Assembly (NCBI GenBank): GCA_027343695.1
Contig: DAHWKJ010000070.1
Span: 20,560 to 84,559, forward strand
Direction of reading: 5' to 3'
DNA: 64,000 nt
Source of the DNA: Sulfobacillus sp.
Lineage (GTDB): Bacteria; Bacillota; Sulfobacillia; Sulfobacillales; Sulfobacillaceae
Shown: positions 55,178-63,955 of the stretch, in pieces
Layout: each line of letters starts with the position of its first letter
Numbering within the stretch: position 1 is the stretch's first letter
Translations under genes and position numbers: made by a program
Notes under the pieces: generated by a model
Told to the model about the DNA's origin: nothing
The model's database searches: none
Seen by the model: the letters and a program-made list of their open reading frames with translations, nothing else

Positions 55178-56554
55178 CTAAGCGGCCGAAGCGACGGGTT
55201 TACGAGCCCAGAAGAGGTACGTAAAAAATGCCACCAAAAATCCCACATAAAACGTTAGATCGGCTCCCCCCAAGGCGTGTGCCACGGGACCAGTATAGAG
55301 CGCCGAGCTCATAAACGGAATCGACACCAAAATCCCGATCAAAAAACTGCCGAGGGCTGGCCACGTCCTAGGGGAGACCGGACCGATTCTATCCTCACCC
55401 AACCTTTTGTGGGAGAAATAGAAGTCGCAAAACATCACACCGAGCCACGGGGTCATCCAATATCCCAGCAACAAGAGGAAGTTATCGTAATACTGTTCAA
55501 ATGAGCCGGAAGCGGTCAGACTTAATCCGAGCCCTATCACAGCGGCAATGGCAGCCAGACTCCATCGTGGCAACCGAATATTCAGAGCTTGGGCTGCGAG
55601 TCCGTTGGAATAGAGGTTTAAGGCATCCGCGGCGGTGCCACCCAGGACTATGGCGATCACCGCCATCCCACCCAACCCGCCCATGACCTGGTGCAAAGCC
55701 AGAATGGGGTTGGCCGCCGCTCCGGCTACAATGGCCACACCCGCTCCGACCAGTTCTAACCAGAGGGACGCAATAAAGGATCCTAAAAAACTCCACACCA
55801 GAATCGGCGTCTTGGAGCTTGGCTGGGGCAGGTAGCGACTGTAATCTGAGGCATAGGGCCCCCAACTACCGACATACGACAATGCGGCAGCCACCACTAG
55901 AGCAAATAGAATCCAGGGATTTGTGTGCAACGCCGGATGATATTGGGTTAAAGCCGGGCGTTGCCACAAAACAATCGTGACGATGACGAAGAGCACACCC
56001 AACACCACCGACATTACTCGCTCATAGGCATGAATCAGGTTGTGACCAAACACCGCAATCAGCCCTTGAAGGATGACTAAGAGCAATGCGGCTTGCCAGA
56101 ATGGCAAGGTCGGGATTAAAACCCGAAGCCCAAAGGCCCCTAAAATATTGTTGACGGAAAACCAACCGATAGTGCTCACGTAGTTTAAGAACGCCGGTAT
56201 ATAACCCCCCCATTGTCCGAATAACCTCCGGCTAATAATGAGTTGAGGCAGGCCAAAATAGGGCCCCATGACCGCGCATAAAGAGAGTGCGGTGGCGCCT
56301 AATACATTCCCGACTAAGAGTGCGGCCACCGTCCAGGGCCACGACATGCCGAGCGCAATCGGAAAAAATCCTAAGGCAAAATCTGCGATGGTAAGATTGC
56401 TGCCTAGCCATAAGGTGAATTGACTTCGGGGCCGCCCATGGCGTTCCTGTAAAGGAATCGCTTCGATGCCATAGGGCTCGACTTGTAAGACTATTTCTCC
56501 ATACTGCCGAGACTCCTCCGTGAGCCACTCGTGGTTCGAATTTGCCCTCTGCAT
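55178..56554 (-). CDS. NCS1-family permease (nucleobase/vitamin type)
   Basis: 458 aa, 12 helices. NCS1 pattern: Glu/Arg-rich N-terminus, then FTLWLGSNLTIADFALG (about residues 46-62) and GPYFGLPQLIISRRLFGQWG (about 96-115), and the helix 8 region GGTAADALNLYSNGL. The family carries cytosine, purines, allantoin, thiamin, pyridoxine or nicotinamide riboside. The gene follows a NiaR-type regulator, and a perfect palindrome lies 29-42 bp before its ATG, so transport of a vitamin B3 compound is a reasonable guess but not shown. Confidence 0.85.
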   Translation of the reverse strand: MQRANSNHEWLTEESRQYGEIVLQVEPYGIEAIPLQERHGRPRSQFTLWLGSNLTIADFALGFFPIALGMSWPWTVAALLVGNVLGATALSLCAVMGPYFGLPQLIISRRLFGQWGGYIPAFLNYVSTIGWFSVNNILGAFGLRVLIPTLPFWQAALLLVILQGLIAVFGHNLIHAYERVMSVVLGVLFVIVTIVLWQRPALTQYHPALHTNPWILFALVVAAALSYVGSWGPYASDYSRYLPQPSSKTPILVWSFLGSFIASLWLELVGAGVAIVAGAAANPILALHQVMGGLGGMAVIAIVLGGTAADALNLYSNGLAAQALNIRLPRWSLAAIAAVIGLGLSLTASGSFEQYYDNFLLLLGYWMTPWLGVMFCDFYFSHKRLGEDRIGPVSPRTWPALGSFLIGILVSIPFMSSALYTGPVAHALGGADLTFYVGFLVAFFTYLFWARKPVASAA

Positions 56555-56582
56555 CGTTCATCCTCGATTCACTGTATATACT

Positions 56583-56596
56583 ACTGTATATACAGT
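56583..56596. promoter_or_regulatory. Palindromic operator before the NCS1 permease gene
   Basis: ACTGTATATACAGT is a perfect 14-bp palindrome. A second, overlapping half site, CACTGTATATACT, begins at 56571. Located in the 76-bp space between niaR and the permease gene, it is the likely binding site of the adjacent repressor. Confidence 0.7.
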
Positions 56597-56630
56597 GAAC
56601 GCTAATAAAACACAACCTTTTTTTCGAGAC

Positions 56631-57149
56631 TTAACGGCGCGCGTCGATGTGTTTTGTCCTCAATACGGCTATCGCTTGATCTAACTGTCTAAGATCGCGG
56701 TACGACACGGTATGGAGATGGTCTCCTTGAGTTAAAGAGGATAGGAGCGCTCCGTGCGCCTTTGACACTTCATGCATGAAATCGCGAACGTCTTGCCGTG
56801 ACCGCAGGTGCAGTGCCCCTTGCAACTCCCCATAGATAGGATGTTCAATCATGACGTTTTCGACCACGATACCATGATCGACCAATGTGTACAGTTCGTC
56901 CTCGGTTTGTTCAGGCATATGATGGACAGACAGAATCGTCTGCTCCATCCCCTCCGGCAACCCGCTTAGGTAGTATCCTCGAGGCGTCGAAACAATCGGG
57001 ACACCACGAGCTTTTATTAGGGCGATTTCGTGTACCACGACTTGTCGGGTCACATGACACCGAGCCGCCAAATCTTCGCCTCTTAGAGGCTCATGGGCGT
57101 TTTGCAGTAGCTCAAGAATCTTTGCTTGTCGTTTTTGGCGCTCGGGCAC
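56631..57149 (-). CDS. niaR: NiaR-like transcriptional repressor (HTH + 3H domain)
   Basis: 172 aa. N-terminal winged HTH (about residues 5-60: ILELLQNAHEPLRGEDLAARCHVTRQVVVHEIALI) and C-terminal 3H domain (about 75-170) with the three conserved His regions: VHHMPEQTEDELYTLVDHG, IEHPIYGELQGAL and LTQGDHLHTVSY. In Bacillus and relatives, NiaR/YrxA represses NAD-synthesis and niacin-transport genes when niacin is present, using metal bound by the 3H domain. Here it sits just upstream of an NCS1 permease with an operator between. Confidence 0.88.
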   Translation of the reverse strand: MPERQKRQAKILELLQNAHEPLRGEDLAARCHVTRQVVVHEIALIKARGVPIVSTPRGYYLSGLPEGMEQTILSVHHMPEQTEDELYTLVDHGIVVENVMIEHPIYGELQGALHLRSRQDVRDFMHEVSKAHGALLSSLTQGDHLHTVSYRDLRQLDQAIAVLRTKHIDARR

Positions 57150-57475
57150 AGCGATCGCCTCCCATCAAGATGTTAGCATGCACACCACGATTTCAAGAAG
57201 ACCTGAACCTATCGTGTGAATCGGACCTGTCTTTGGGGCAGGAATCATCGATCACAATCGGGAGATCGGGAACCCAGTACGAATGCACTCCCCTGGCTAG
57301 CTGCTGGATGAGTCTATCCGTCACGGCGATGGGCCTCTTGGGACCCATGGGTCAAATCATGCGAAAGACCCTTCCGTGTACTGCAAGGGTCTTTCGCATA
57401 TCAGGATTTAATGATGAATCTAGCGGACGCTAGTCGTCGTATCCTTGCCATCCGTCTTTCTCTTGACCGCTGATG
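57150..57475. other. Intergenic region upstream of niaR
   Basis: About 325 bp. Holds the terminator at 57359-57399 for the quinol oxidase genes and the niaR promoter side. No gene recognised. Confidence 0.4.
57359..57399 (-). terminator. Hairpin after the quinol oxidase operon
   Basis: Perfect 15-bp stem, 57359-57373 with 57385-57399, 11-nt loop, about 75 bp past the last qox gene on the minus strand. Modest T content after it. Confidence 0.7.
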
Positions 57476-57856
57476 CTAGGATACACCCGATTTAAAGGTC
57501 ATAATCCAAATCGACATTCCGACCATCCCGACCGCCATTAAGAGCACCATACCCAAGAAAATTATCTGCCAAGCCAATCCGCGGCTCTCTCGAAGGTGCA
57601 TGAACACGCCGAGTTGCAAAGCTGCTTGGCCAACGGCTAAGGCCAAAATAACACTCAAGAGCGCCAAGGGAGGCAGCACGTGATCCACGACCATAATTAA
57701 CGCAGCAAACGTCAATACGAGTGACCCGATATATCCCCATATCTGGATCCACGGGAATTTTTCTTCCCCAAAGTGCGGGCGCATAAAACGTAAGGCTTCG
57801 CCTTCATCGCTCACAGCATCTTCTGCCTCTGGTCGAAATTCCAGCGGTTGCGACAC
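57476..57856 (-). CDS. qoxD: Quinol oxidase subunit IV
   Basis: 126 aa. Three membrane helices (about residues 43-61, 68-90, 97-120) with the conserved QLGVFMHLR block between helices 2 and 3 (about 81-89), as in QoxD/CyoD/CtaF. Assists assembly and Cu_B site stability of the aa3-type oxidase. Last gene of the qoxABCD-order operon; ribosome binding site GGAGGGA before the ATG. Confidence 0.9.
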   Translation of the reverse strand: MSQPLEFRPEAEDAVSDEGEALRFMRPHFGEEKFPWIQIWGYIGSLVLTFAALIMVVDHVLPPLALLSVILALAVGQAALQLGVFMHLRESRGLAWQIIFLGMVLLMAVGMVGMSIWIMTFKSGVS

Positions 57857-57871
57857 GACAATCCCTCCTCC

Positions 57872-58492
57872 CTAGACGATCTTTCCGTTCAAGTACACAA
57901 AGGTGAAAATAAAGATCCACACAATATCAAGAAAGTGCCAGTACAACGAAAAGGTAAAGAGTTTACGGGTAGTGACCGCCGTAAGACCTCGGCGCGCCAC
58001 TTGAAACAGGAGCGTGGCGGCCCAAATAATGCCAAACGTCACGTGCGCCCCGTGGGTTCCTACCAGAATATAAAACCCGGACAAAAAAGCGCTCTTATGC
58101 CAGGTGGCCCCTGCACTCACGAAGGTCACAAAGTCATGCACCTCAGCGGTAACGAAGCCGGCCCCCAGCAGCAAGGTCAGAATGAGCCAAAACATCAATG
58201 CCCGCTTATTTTCCTTGCGCATGGCATAGATGGCAAGTCCGATCGTAAAGCTACTGGTTAACAGCAGCAGAGTCTCTAAAATGACCGGGCCAAGAGTAAA
58301 GAGCTGGCTCGCCGAGGGTCCTTGTGCCACTTGGTTTTTGAATACCGCGTAGCTCGAAAACAAACTCGCGAAGATGAGGACGTCGGTAACCAAGAACATC
58401 CAAAACCCGGTGATCTTGATACTCTCTTTTTCGTCCGAAAACTCGGCCGGTACGTGCTGGATTATTTTCTCGTCTTCGACAGGTAGGCTCAT
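57872..58492 (-). CDS. qoxC: Quinol oxidase subunit III
   Basis: 206 aa with five membrane helices, the number in QoxC/CyoC rather than the seven of mitochondrial-type subunit III. The WHKSAFLSGFYILVGTHGAHVTFGIIW region (about residues 130-156) is the family signature. Overlaps the end of subunit I by 4 bp. Structural subunit of the terminal oxidase. Confidence 0.93.
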   Translation of the reverse strand: MSLPVEDEKIIQHVPAEFSDEKESIKITGFWMFLVTDVLIFASLFSSYAVFKNQVAQGPSASQLFTLGPVILETLLLLTSSFTIGLAIYAMRKENKRALMFWLILTLLLGAGFVTAEVHDFVTFVSAGATWHKSAFLSGFYILVGTHGAHVTFGIIWAATLLFQVARRGLTAVTTRKLFTFSLYWHFLDIVWIFIFTFVYLNGKIV

Positions 58493-60477
58493 CCTTGCAC
58501 CCTCCCTAGCCCGGCTTCAATTTCCAAGACCTCTTCTGCCGCAATATGCTTGTGCTCGTCATAGTCGAAGCCCGAGTATATCAAAGTGGCCACGACACCG
58601 ATGGCACCGAGCGCAACAATATACCACCACTCAAACGTCATGCCGAAACCTACCACGAAAAAGGCAAACCCCAGAAGAAAGGGAATCGGGGTGTTCTTGG
58701 GCAATTCGAGAGTTCTCATATCTTCCGGGCGCATCGCTGCCAAGGTTTGGCCTTTTTGCTTCATATCCCACCAGGCATCCCGTTCATGGACCACCGGAAT
58801 CCGTGCGAAGTTATACTCGGGCGCCGGTGAGGGAATCGCCCATTCCAAGGTGCGTCCGTTCCATGGGTCCCCGGTCAGGTCTTTTTCACCATGCTGCAAG
58901 CTATAAATGATGTTGTATACCAAGATGACGAACGCAGCTCCCATCACAAATGCCCCTAATGTCGAGATGACATTTAAGGTGTGCCACCCAAAGCCTGCAG
59001 GATAGGTGTAGATCCGCCGAGTCATTCCCTTGAGACCTAGGAGATATTGGGGACCAAAGGTAATCCAAAATCCCCAGAAAAACAACCAAAATGCCCACTT
59101 ACCTTGACGCTCATCTAATTTATGGCCAAACATCTTGGGCCACCAGTAGTACAACCCGGACAATAGTCCGAAGAGCGTCCCTCCAATTAAGACATTATGG
59201 AAATGCGCGATGAGGAAGTAGGTATTGTGCAACTGATAATCGGCCGGTACCGTGGCCAATAAAATTCCGGTGGCCCCGCCAATCACGAAGGTGGGGATAA
59301 ATGCCATCTGATACAGCATGGCTACCGTCATCTGGATCCGTCCACCCCACATGGTAAAAATCCAGTTGAATATCTTCACCCCGGTCGGTATGGCAATCAA
59401 CATCGTCGAAAGTCCAAAGAAGGCATTCACGCCAGGCCCTGCACCCATGGTAAAGAAGTGATGGACCCAGGTACCATAGGCCAACACCATAATGGACACG
59501 ATGGAAATAACCATCACGCTATAGCCAAAGAGAGCTTTCTGTGAGAAAGTTGCCACCACTTCCGAAAAGATTCCGAATACCGGTAGCACCACAATGTACA
59601 CCTCAGGGTGGCCAAACAGCCAAAACAAGTTAACATACATCATCGCAAGACCGCCGTGTCCTAGCGTAAAGAACGACGAGCCAAATATCCGATCAAAAAG
59701 GCTCATGGCCAACGCGACGGTAAGCGGCGGGAAAGCAAAAATGATTAACGCAGAGGTCGTTAAAGCCGACCAGATAAACATCGGCATTTTCATGAGTGTC
59801 ATTCCAGGCGCCCGCATCCTCAGTACCGTTACTAAGAAGTTAATGCCCGTCATGGTGGTTCCAATACCGGCTATCAGTAAGGACAAAAAGAAGTAGTTCT
59901 CTCCAGGTCCTGGATTAAACATTGGCCCGGTATAGGGCGGATAAGCGGTCCACCCAGCATCCGGCGAACCCCCAATGACGAACGAGATGTTTAGCAACAA
60001 TGCCCCAAACGCAAAGAGCCAAAAGCTCATCGCGTTAATCCTGGGGAACGCCACATCCCGGGCTCCAATCATCAGAGGGACAGCCACATTAAAGAGCGCG
60101 AAAATAAACGGCATCGCCATGAAGAAAATCATGATGGTCCCGTGTGTGGTAAACACCTGGTTGTATTCCAAGGCGTCGATCACCGGGGTACTAGGTAGCG
60201 CCAGATTGGTGCGTAGCATGAGGGCGTCCACCCCCCCGCGAAATAGCATCGCTAGAGCCGCAATGAGATACATAATACCAATCTTCTTATGGTCTACCGT
60301 AGTAAGCCATTCTCTCCACAGATATAGCCATTTTTTTTGCTTAGTGAGCACGTAAAAAATAATGACTCCGGTGGCAATAATCATGACATCTGCGCCCAAC
60401 TCGGTGGGGCGCAGCACGTCATGAGGAAACAGCGTGTGCACCAGATACATAACAAATGAAGGCATCTTTAGATCCAC
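58489..60477 (-). CDS. qoxB: Quinol oxidase subunit I (aa3-type, heme-copper)
   Basis: 662 aa. Heme-copper oxidase core: heme a His in FTTHGTIMIFF (about residue 108), Cu_B His and cross-linked Tyr in FGHPEVYIVVLP (about 285-296), the VHHFF pair (about 335) and HNTYFLIAHFHNV (about 413-425). Extra N-terminal helix and C-terminal helices as in QoxB/CyoB. Reduces O2 to water and pumps protons. In the quinol-site region, Arg and Asp are kept (LFRGGVDAL) and Gln too (EYNQ), but the place of E. coli CyoB His98 is Glu. With subunit II lacking Cu_A, it uses menaquinol. Overlaps qoxC. Confidence 0.95.
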   Translation of the reverse strand: MDLKMPSFVMYLVHTLFPHDVLRPTELGADVMIIATGVIIFYVLTKQKKWLYLWREWLTTVDHKKIGIMYLIAALAMLFRGGVDALMLRTNLALPSTPVIDALEYNQVFTTHGTIMIFFMAMPFIFALFNVAVPLMIGARDVAFPRINAMSFWLFAFGALLLNISFVIGGSPDAGWTAYPPYTGPMFNPGPGENYFFLSLLIAGIGTTMTGINFLVTVLRMRAPGMTLMKMPMFIWSALTTSALIIFAFPPLTVALAMSLFDRIFGSSFFTLGHGGLAMMYVNLFWLFGHPEVYIVVLPVFGIFSEVVATFSQKALFGYSVMVISIVSIMVLAYGTWVHHFFTMGAGPGVNAFFGLSTMLIAIPTGVKIFNWIFTMWGGRIQMTVAMLYQMAFIPTFVIGGATGILLATVPADYQLHNTYFLIAHFHNVLIGGTLFGLLSGLYYWWPKMFGHKLDERQGKWAFWLFFWGFWITFGPQYLLGLKGMTRRIYTYPAGFGWHTLNVISTLGAFVMGAAFVILVYNIIYSLQHGEKDLTGDPWNGRTLEWAIPSPAPEYNFARIPVVHERDAWWDMKQKGQTLAAMRPEDMRTLELPKNTPIPFLLGFAFFVVGFGMTFEWWYIVALGAIGVVATLIYSGFDYDEHKHIAAEEVLEIEAGLGRVQG

Positions 60478-60512
60478 CTTTCAATCACTGCGTGTCGCGA
60501 AGAAACGTGCCG

Positions 60513-61448
60513 TCAGGGGTTTCCTTGGGTCTTGGCCATGCCGGACATCGGCACATAGATCAGATTTTTCTGATCGTGCATCGTGGTGTACATCCCGCCT
60601 TGCAAGGTAAATCCCTTAGTCACCGAGGGAAACGTGTTGGCCGGATAACTGCCGTACGTGGCAACACCCACGGTATTAAACTTCAACAACGCATGATACT
60701 TCGCCAATGTCATCGGAGGTGCGGTGTTCCCCGTCTTAATCAGCCAGCGATTAAAGGCTTGGGGGGAGACAGCCTTGACATTAAACGTCATCTTCTCAAA
60801 CTTGAGTCCCGAATACTGGCCACTACGACCCCAGTACACTCCGGGTTTATTGGCCTCGAGCCACAGCGGCAATACGCTATTGGGCATGGTGTACTCCATC
60901 CCGCCAAGTTGCGGAACCCAAAACGTATTCATCGCAGAGTCAGCCGTTAATTCGAACAACACCGGTTGTCCCGCAGGTATTTCGACATAATTTACCGTCG
61001 CCACATGATGACCTGGGTATTGAAACAACCATTTCCAGGTCAGTGAAGTCACATCAATCACCACAGGATTCTTGGTGGTGGCTGGTAATTTTGAGAGGGC
61101 ATAGGTTTGCTTCACCGTAGGGATCGCGATAACGGTCAAAACCACCGCCGGAATCACCCACCACAAAATCTCAAGCCCCTTGTGGCCATGCCAATCCGGC
61201 CGGTATGGCGCTTTATTTCCAGGCTTGTCGCGAAAACGCCACACGGCAATCCCAAACAAAATGAACACCGGTATTATGATTACAACCATCGCCAGCGATG
61301 ATAGTGTTAGAAGATGGAGTTCCGTGGTTCCAACCGGGCCTTTAGGATGCAGGAGCACATACTGTTGCCCACATCCCGAAACTAGTAATCCCACGAAAAG
61401 AGCTAGTGGAACCAATCGATACGGCCAACGATGACGCCGTTTCGGCAT
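60513..61448 (-). CDS. qoxA: Quinol oxidase subunit II (no Cu_A site)
   Basis: 311 aa from ATG 61448 (GAGAGGTGAT about 5 nt before); the longer frame upstream has no signal. Lipoprotein-type start with VSGCG (Cys at about residue 26), two membrane helices, then a cupredoxin domain. The TADSAMNTFWVPQLGGMEYTMP block is typical of QoxA/CyoA. The Cu_A ligands Cys-x3-Cys are replaced by WGRSGQYSG, so it cannot take electrons from cytochrome c and belongs to a quinol oxidase. First gene of the operon. Confidence 0.93.
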   Translation of the reverse strand: MPKRRHRWPYRLVPLALFVGLLVSGCGQQYVLLHPKGPVGTTELHLLTLSSLAMVVIIIPVFILFGIAVWRFRDKPGNKAPYRPDWHGHKGLEILWWVIPAVVLTVIAIPTVKQTYALSKLPATTKNPVVIDVTSLTWKWLFQYPGHHVATVNYVEIPAGQPVLFELTADSAMNTFWVPQLGGMEYTMPNSVLPLWLEANKPGVYWGRSGQYSGLKFEKMTFNVKAVSPQAFNRWLIKTGNTAPPMTLAKYHALLKFNTVGVATYGSYPANTFPSVTKGFTLQGGMYTTMHDQKNLIYVPMSGMAKTQGNP

Positions 61449-61803
61449 CCAAATCACCTCTCGCAGAGAGTTTTTTCCAAGATTAAAACGATATTTCCAC
61501 GCAAAAATCTGCGGCCGAGTCCGATTTCCCCGACCCTTCACCCCTTCTGGCGCAATGGTGGAGCCAGATAAGGGTTCGTGAAACTTCAGTCACCGAAGCT
61601 TTACGGTCAGTGTATCACCGAGTTAACTTGAGAATCAACGAATTCCACAGCCATAGCACGTCAAATCCCTATATTTAGCCAAATTGGCCATAGCGGATAT
61701 CGAAACTTTAAACCGAAGTTCAAACCCAAGGACACTATCCGAACTATATAACCCGATGCGATGCAAAAATAGGTACGGTAAGACCGCATAGGTCGTAATC
61801 GAA
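61449..61803. other. Intergenic region upstream of the qox operon
   Basis: About 355 bp containing the qox promoter side. A short palindrome, GCCAAATTGGC (about 61678-61688), could be a regulator site. No gene is recognised. Confidence 0.4.
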
Positions 61804-62328
61804 TCAAAGGTCTTCTTGTGGTGCCGCGAATGTCCGGATAAATTTTTTCACGTCCGTAGGAACCCGAAGCCAAAACCAGACTTGGTCCACCGACCGCGTC
61901 TCATAATACCGGATAATGCTAGGACGTTGCCGTTTGGGAAATCCCCATACCCATCGAATGAACTCCCAGTCGAGCTTTTCCGGACACCCTGGTGCCAAAT
62001 CGGGGCGTGTCTTCCCGGAATATTGGATCCGACGGCGAATGACCCGAGGGACCGTATAGCGTCGCGAAAAATCTAAGAAAACTACGGTATCGGCCCGAGC
62101 CATTCGGATATCCAAGGTCGATCCATAGTTGCCATCAATAATCCATCGGGGGGATTCTACCATGTGGCGTTGGATTTCTTGCCATTCCGATCGGGGTGTC
62201 TGTACCCATCCCGTATGCCAGAAGATCGCGTCTAAGTGGGTCACCTCAATGCCTAAGATCTGACCGAGTTGCCTGGCCAATGTAGACTTCCCGGCTCCCG
62301 AGGGGCCGATGACCGCAATCCGGTTCAT
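61804..62328 (-). CDS. P-loop kinase, topology-modulation (FlaR)-like
   Basis: 174 aa. Walker A GPSGAGKST (about residues 8-16), then HLDAIFWHTGWVQTPR (about 31-46) and WIIDGNYGSTLDIRMARADTVVFLDF (about 62-87), the pattern of the FlaR/topology modulation group of adenylate-kinase-like proteins. Substrate unknown; members are often called nucleotide kinases. GGAGTCGATCTG before the ATG. Confidence 0.83.
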   Translation of the reverse strand: MNRIAVIGPSGAGKSTLARQLGQILGIEVTHLDAIFWHTGWVQTPRSEWQEIQRHMVESPRWIIDGNYGSTLDIRMARADTVVFLDFSRRYTVPRVIRRRIQYSGKTRPDLAPGCPEKLDWEFIRWVWGFPKRQRPSIIRYYETRSVDQVWFWLRVPTDVKKFIRTFAAPQEDL

Positions 62329-62421
62329 CAGATCGACTCCTTTCCTATCCTAGCTTTATTTTAGCCGGGCGGGTACTCTAGAAGTACGGTTTCGAACCTT
62401 CAAAAGGAGTTGGTACCCCCT

Positions 62422-62907
62422 ATGGTGGAACCCACCGATCCTCGCTCGTCATGGTCCGAATACTTTAGTTTGATGAGCCAGTTGGCAGCAACCCGATCCA
62501 CTTGTCCTCGCCGGGCAGTTGGAGCGGTTCTGGTACGAGAACATCGCGTCATCGCCACCGGGTATAACGGAGCACCCGCGGGTCAACCGCACTGCACCGA
62601 GGCCGGGTGCCTCATCGAAAATGATCATTGCGTGCGCACGATTCATGCGGAGATCAATGCACTCCTACAGTGCGCCCGTTACGGTATCCAGACCGCCGGC
62701 GTCGATCTCTATTGTACCGATTTGCCTTGCCGCCATTGTGCGAGAAGTCTCGTTCAAGCCGGCATTAAAACGATTTATTATCTGAGACCATATGAAAGCC
62801 CCGAAACGCTTTCCTTGATAGAAGCCACCGGCGTAAACCTGGTACGCCTCCCATGGCCGGATCTGAATCTGTTTTCCGCCCTATGGACCCATCAATCCCA
62901 TGACTGA
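62422..62907 (+). CDS. dCMP deaminase (ComEB family)
   Basis: 161 aa from ATG 62422 (GGAG 12 nt before). A TTG at 62410 touches the ribosome binding site and is unlikely. Zinc-dependent cytidine/deoxycytidylate deaminase fold: HAE (about residue 78, catalytic Glu) and PCRHC (about 104-108) as metal ligands, plus the allosteric/substrate block GYNGAPAGQPHCTEAGC (about 48-64). Converts dCMP to dUMP for dTMP synthesis. Same length class as ComEB of Bacillus. Confidence 0.9.
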   Translation: MVEPTDPRSSWSEYFSLMSQLAATRSTCPRRAVGAVLVREHRVIATGYNGAPAGQPHCTEAGCLIENDHCVRTIHAEINALLQCARYGIQTAGVDLYCTDLPCRHCARSLVQAGIKTIYYLRPYESPETLSLIEATGVNLVRLPWPDLNLFSALWTHQSHD

Positions 62908-63391
62908 AAGCATCGCCATACGCATCTATTCCGTGATGACTCGTGATAATCCCTGTTCATTCCCCACACAGCGGTTTGAGTTGCGATTGTGGGTCTCAAT
63001 AACTAGGCACCAGGACAGGTGAACCTTACGCGCCCTAGACACCTCGAAACGCCTATTGTTTAAGGGTATGCGGATTTTATGATGGATCCCGCCATTTACA
63101 CGGTGGTCATCATGGTGGTGCCAATGCGGATTTTGTGATGGATCGAATCGGACCGTCCCGTGAAGGCAAAACCGGATTATGTGATTGATCGGAACGATCG
63201 TGTGAGGAGGTTCTCCTTCCGGTCAGCCCGCAAAGACGAGTGTAAACGGCCGAGTATTGATGTATTCTGGAACCGGAACTCTTAAGGCGCTAAAGGGCCG
63301 GATAGCGAGTTAGCCAAATAGTCTGAGAAAACGCGAAGAAACCTTGATTTGCTGAGTACACGCCGTATGATAGGAGAAGGAGGGACGTCGT
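62908..63391. other. Intergenic region with three diverged 20-bp repeats
   Basis: 484 bp. Repeats at 63068-63087, 63124-63143 and 63172-63189 share the core GCGGATTTTGTGATGGAT with few differences; see the repeat entry. The last part holds the ribosome binding site of the MntA-like gene. No coding frame seen. Confidence 0.4.
63068..63189 (+). repeat. Three short direct repeats, possible insertion-sequence end
   Basis: Copies: ATGCGGATTTTATGATGGAT, ATGCGGATTTTGTGATGGAT and CCGGATTATGTGATTGAT, about 50 bp apart. Multiple short repeats near a terminus are known from IS21-like elements, whose transposase binds several sites at the end. No transposase gene is present, so this would be a remnant. 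Confidence 0.4.
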
Positions 63392-63721
63392 ATGCCGCAG
63401 ATCGTGAATATTCCTGAACGCTTACCGATCTCGATCGATCCGGACGGGTTGACCGCACTTTGTCATCGCTATGGGATTCGGGAGTTGGCGCTCTTTGGGT
63501 CGGTTTTGCGCGACGATTTTACGTCCCAGAGTGACGTCGACGTGCTGTATGAAATGGGACCCACATCCGCCATCCGCTCGCTCTTTGACGTGGGGCGTTT
63601 GGTGGGAGACCTCGAGGAGTTGTTGGGACGTCGCGTCGATGTGGCCAACAAGCAACGGCTCTATCCCGTATTGCGGGAGGAAATTCTTTCGACACGGCGA
63701 GTGATTTATGCCGAAACGTGA
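63392..63721 (+). CDS. MntA-like minimal nucleotidyltransferase (antitoxin type)
   Basis: 109 aa. Minimal nucleotidyltransferase motif LFGSVLRDDFTSQSDVDVLYEM (starting about residue 34) with GS and DxD, followed by a Leu/Val-rich helix. In type VII HEPN-MNT systems this protein adenylylates and silences a HEPN toxin encoded by an overlapping downstream gene. Here the downstream frame is truncated. Ribosome binding site AAGGAGGGA before the ATG. Confidence 0.82.
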   Translation: MPQIVNIPERLPISIDPDGLTALCHRYGIRELALFGSVLRDDFTSQSDVDVLYEMGPTSAIRSLFDVGRLVGDLEELLGRRVDVANKQRLYPVLREEILSTRRVIYAET

Positions 63722-63818
63722 CAACTTCAGCCGGCCATGCGATGCTATCCGTCGACGACGAATGAAGAGGAGACGATGGGGTGGATCCGTCGAACCCTCC
63801 CGCCCCACCCGGCGATAA
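63708..63818 (+). pseudogene. Truncated HEPN-domain toxin remnant
   Basis: 36-codon frame from an ATG inside the MntA-like gene (14-bp overlap), beginning MPKRDN, a common start of HEPN partners of MntA, then ending in an Arg-rich run and TAA. The RxxxxH catalytic region is absent. Looks like a 5' fragment of a deleted gene. Confidence 0.5.
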
Positions 63819-63955
63819 GGCCTATTGCACTTTTCGTTCCGGTACCCAAACCCCATATCCTACGCACCCGTGGGGGCCTTTTTATATATCCATAAAACAA
63901 TTGACGTGGTAAAATAATGTTGACTGCAATTAAATATTGAGGGAGGTTCCGATTT

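Noticed and set aside
54832..55248. 138-codon minus-strand frame as a gene
   Set aside because: His/Arg-rich with no motif and overlaps the permease 3' end; the opposite strand looks more like the remnant.
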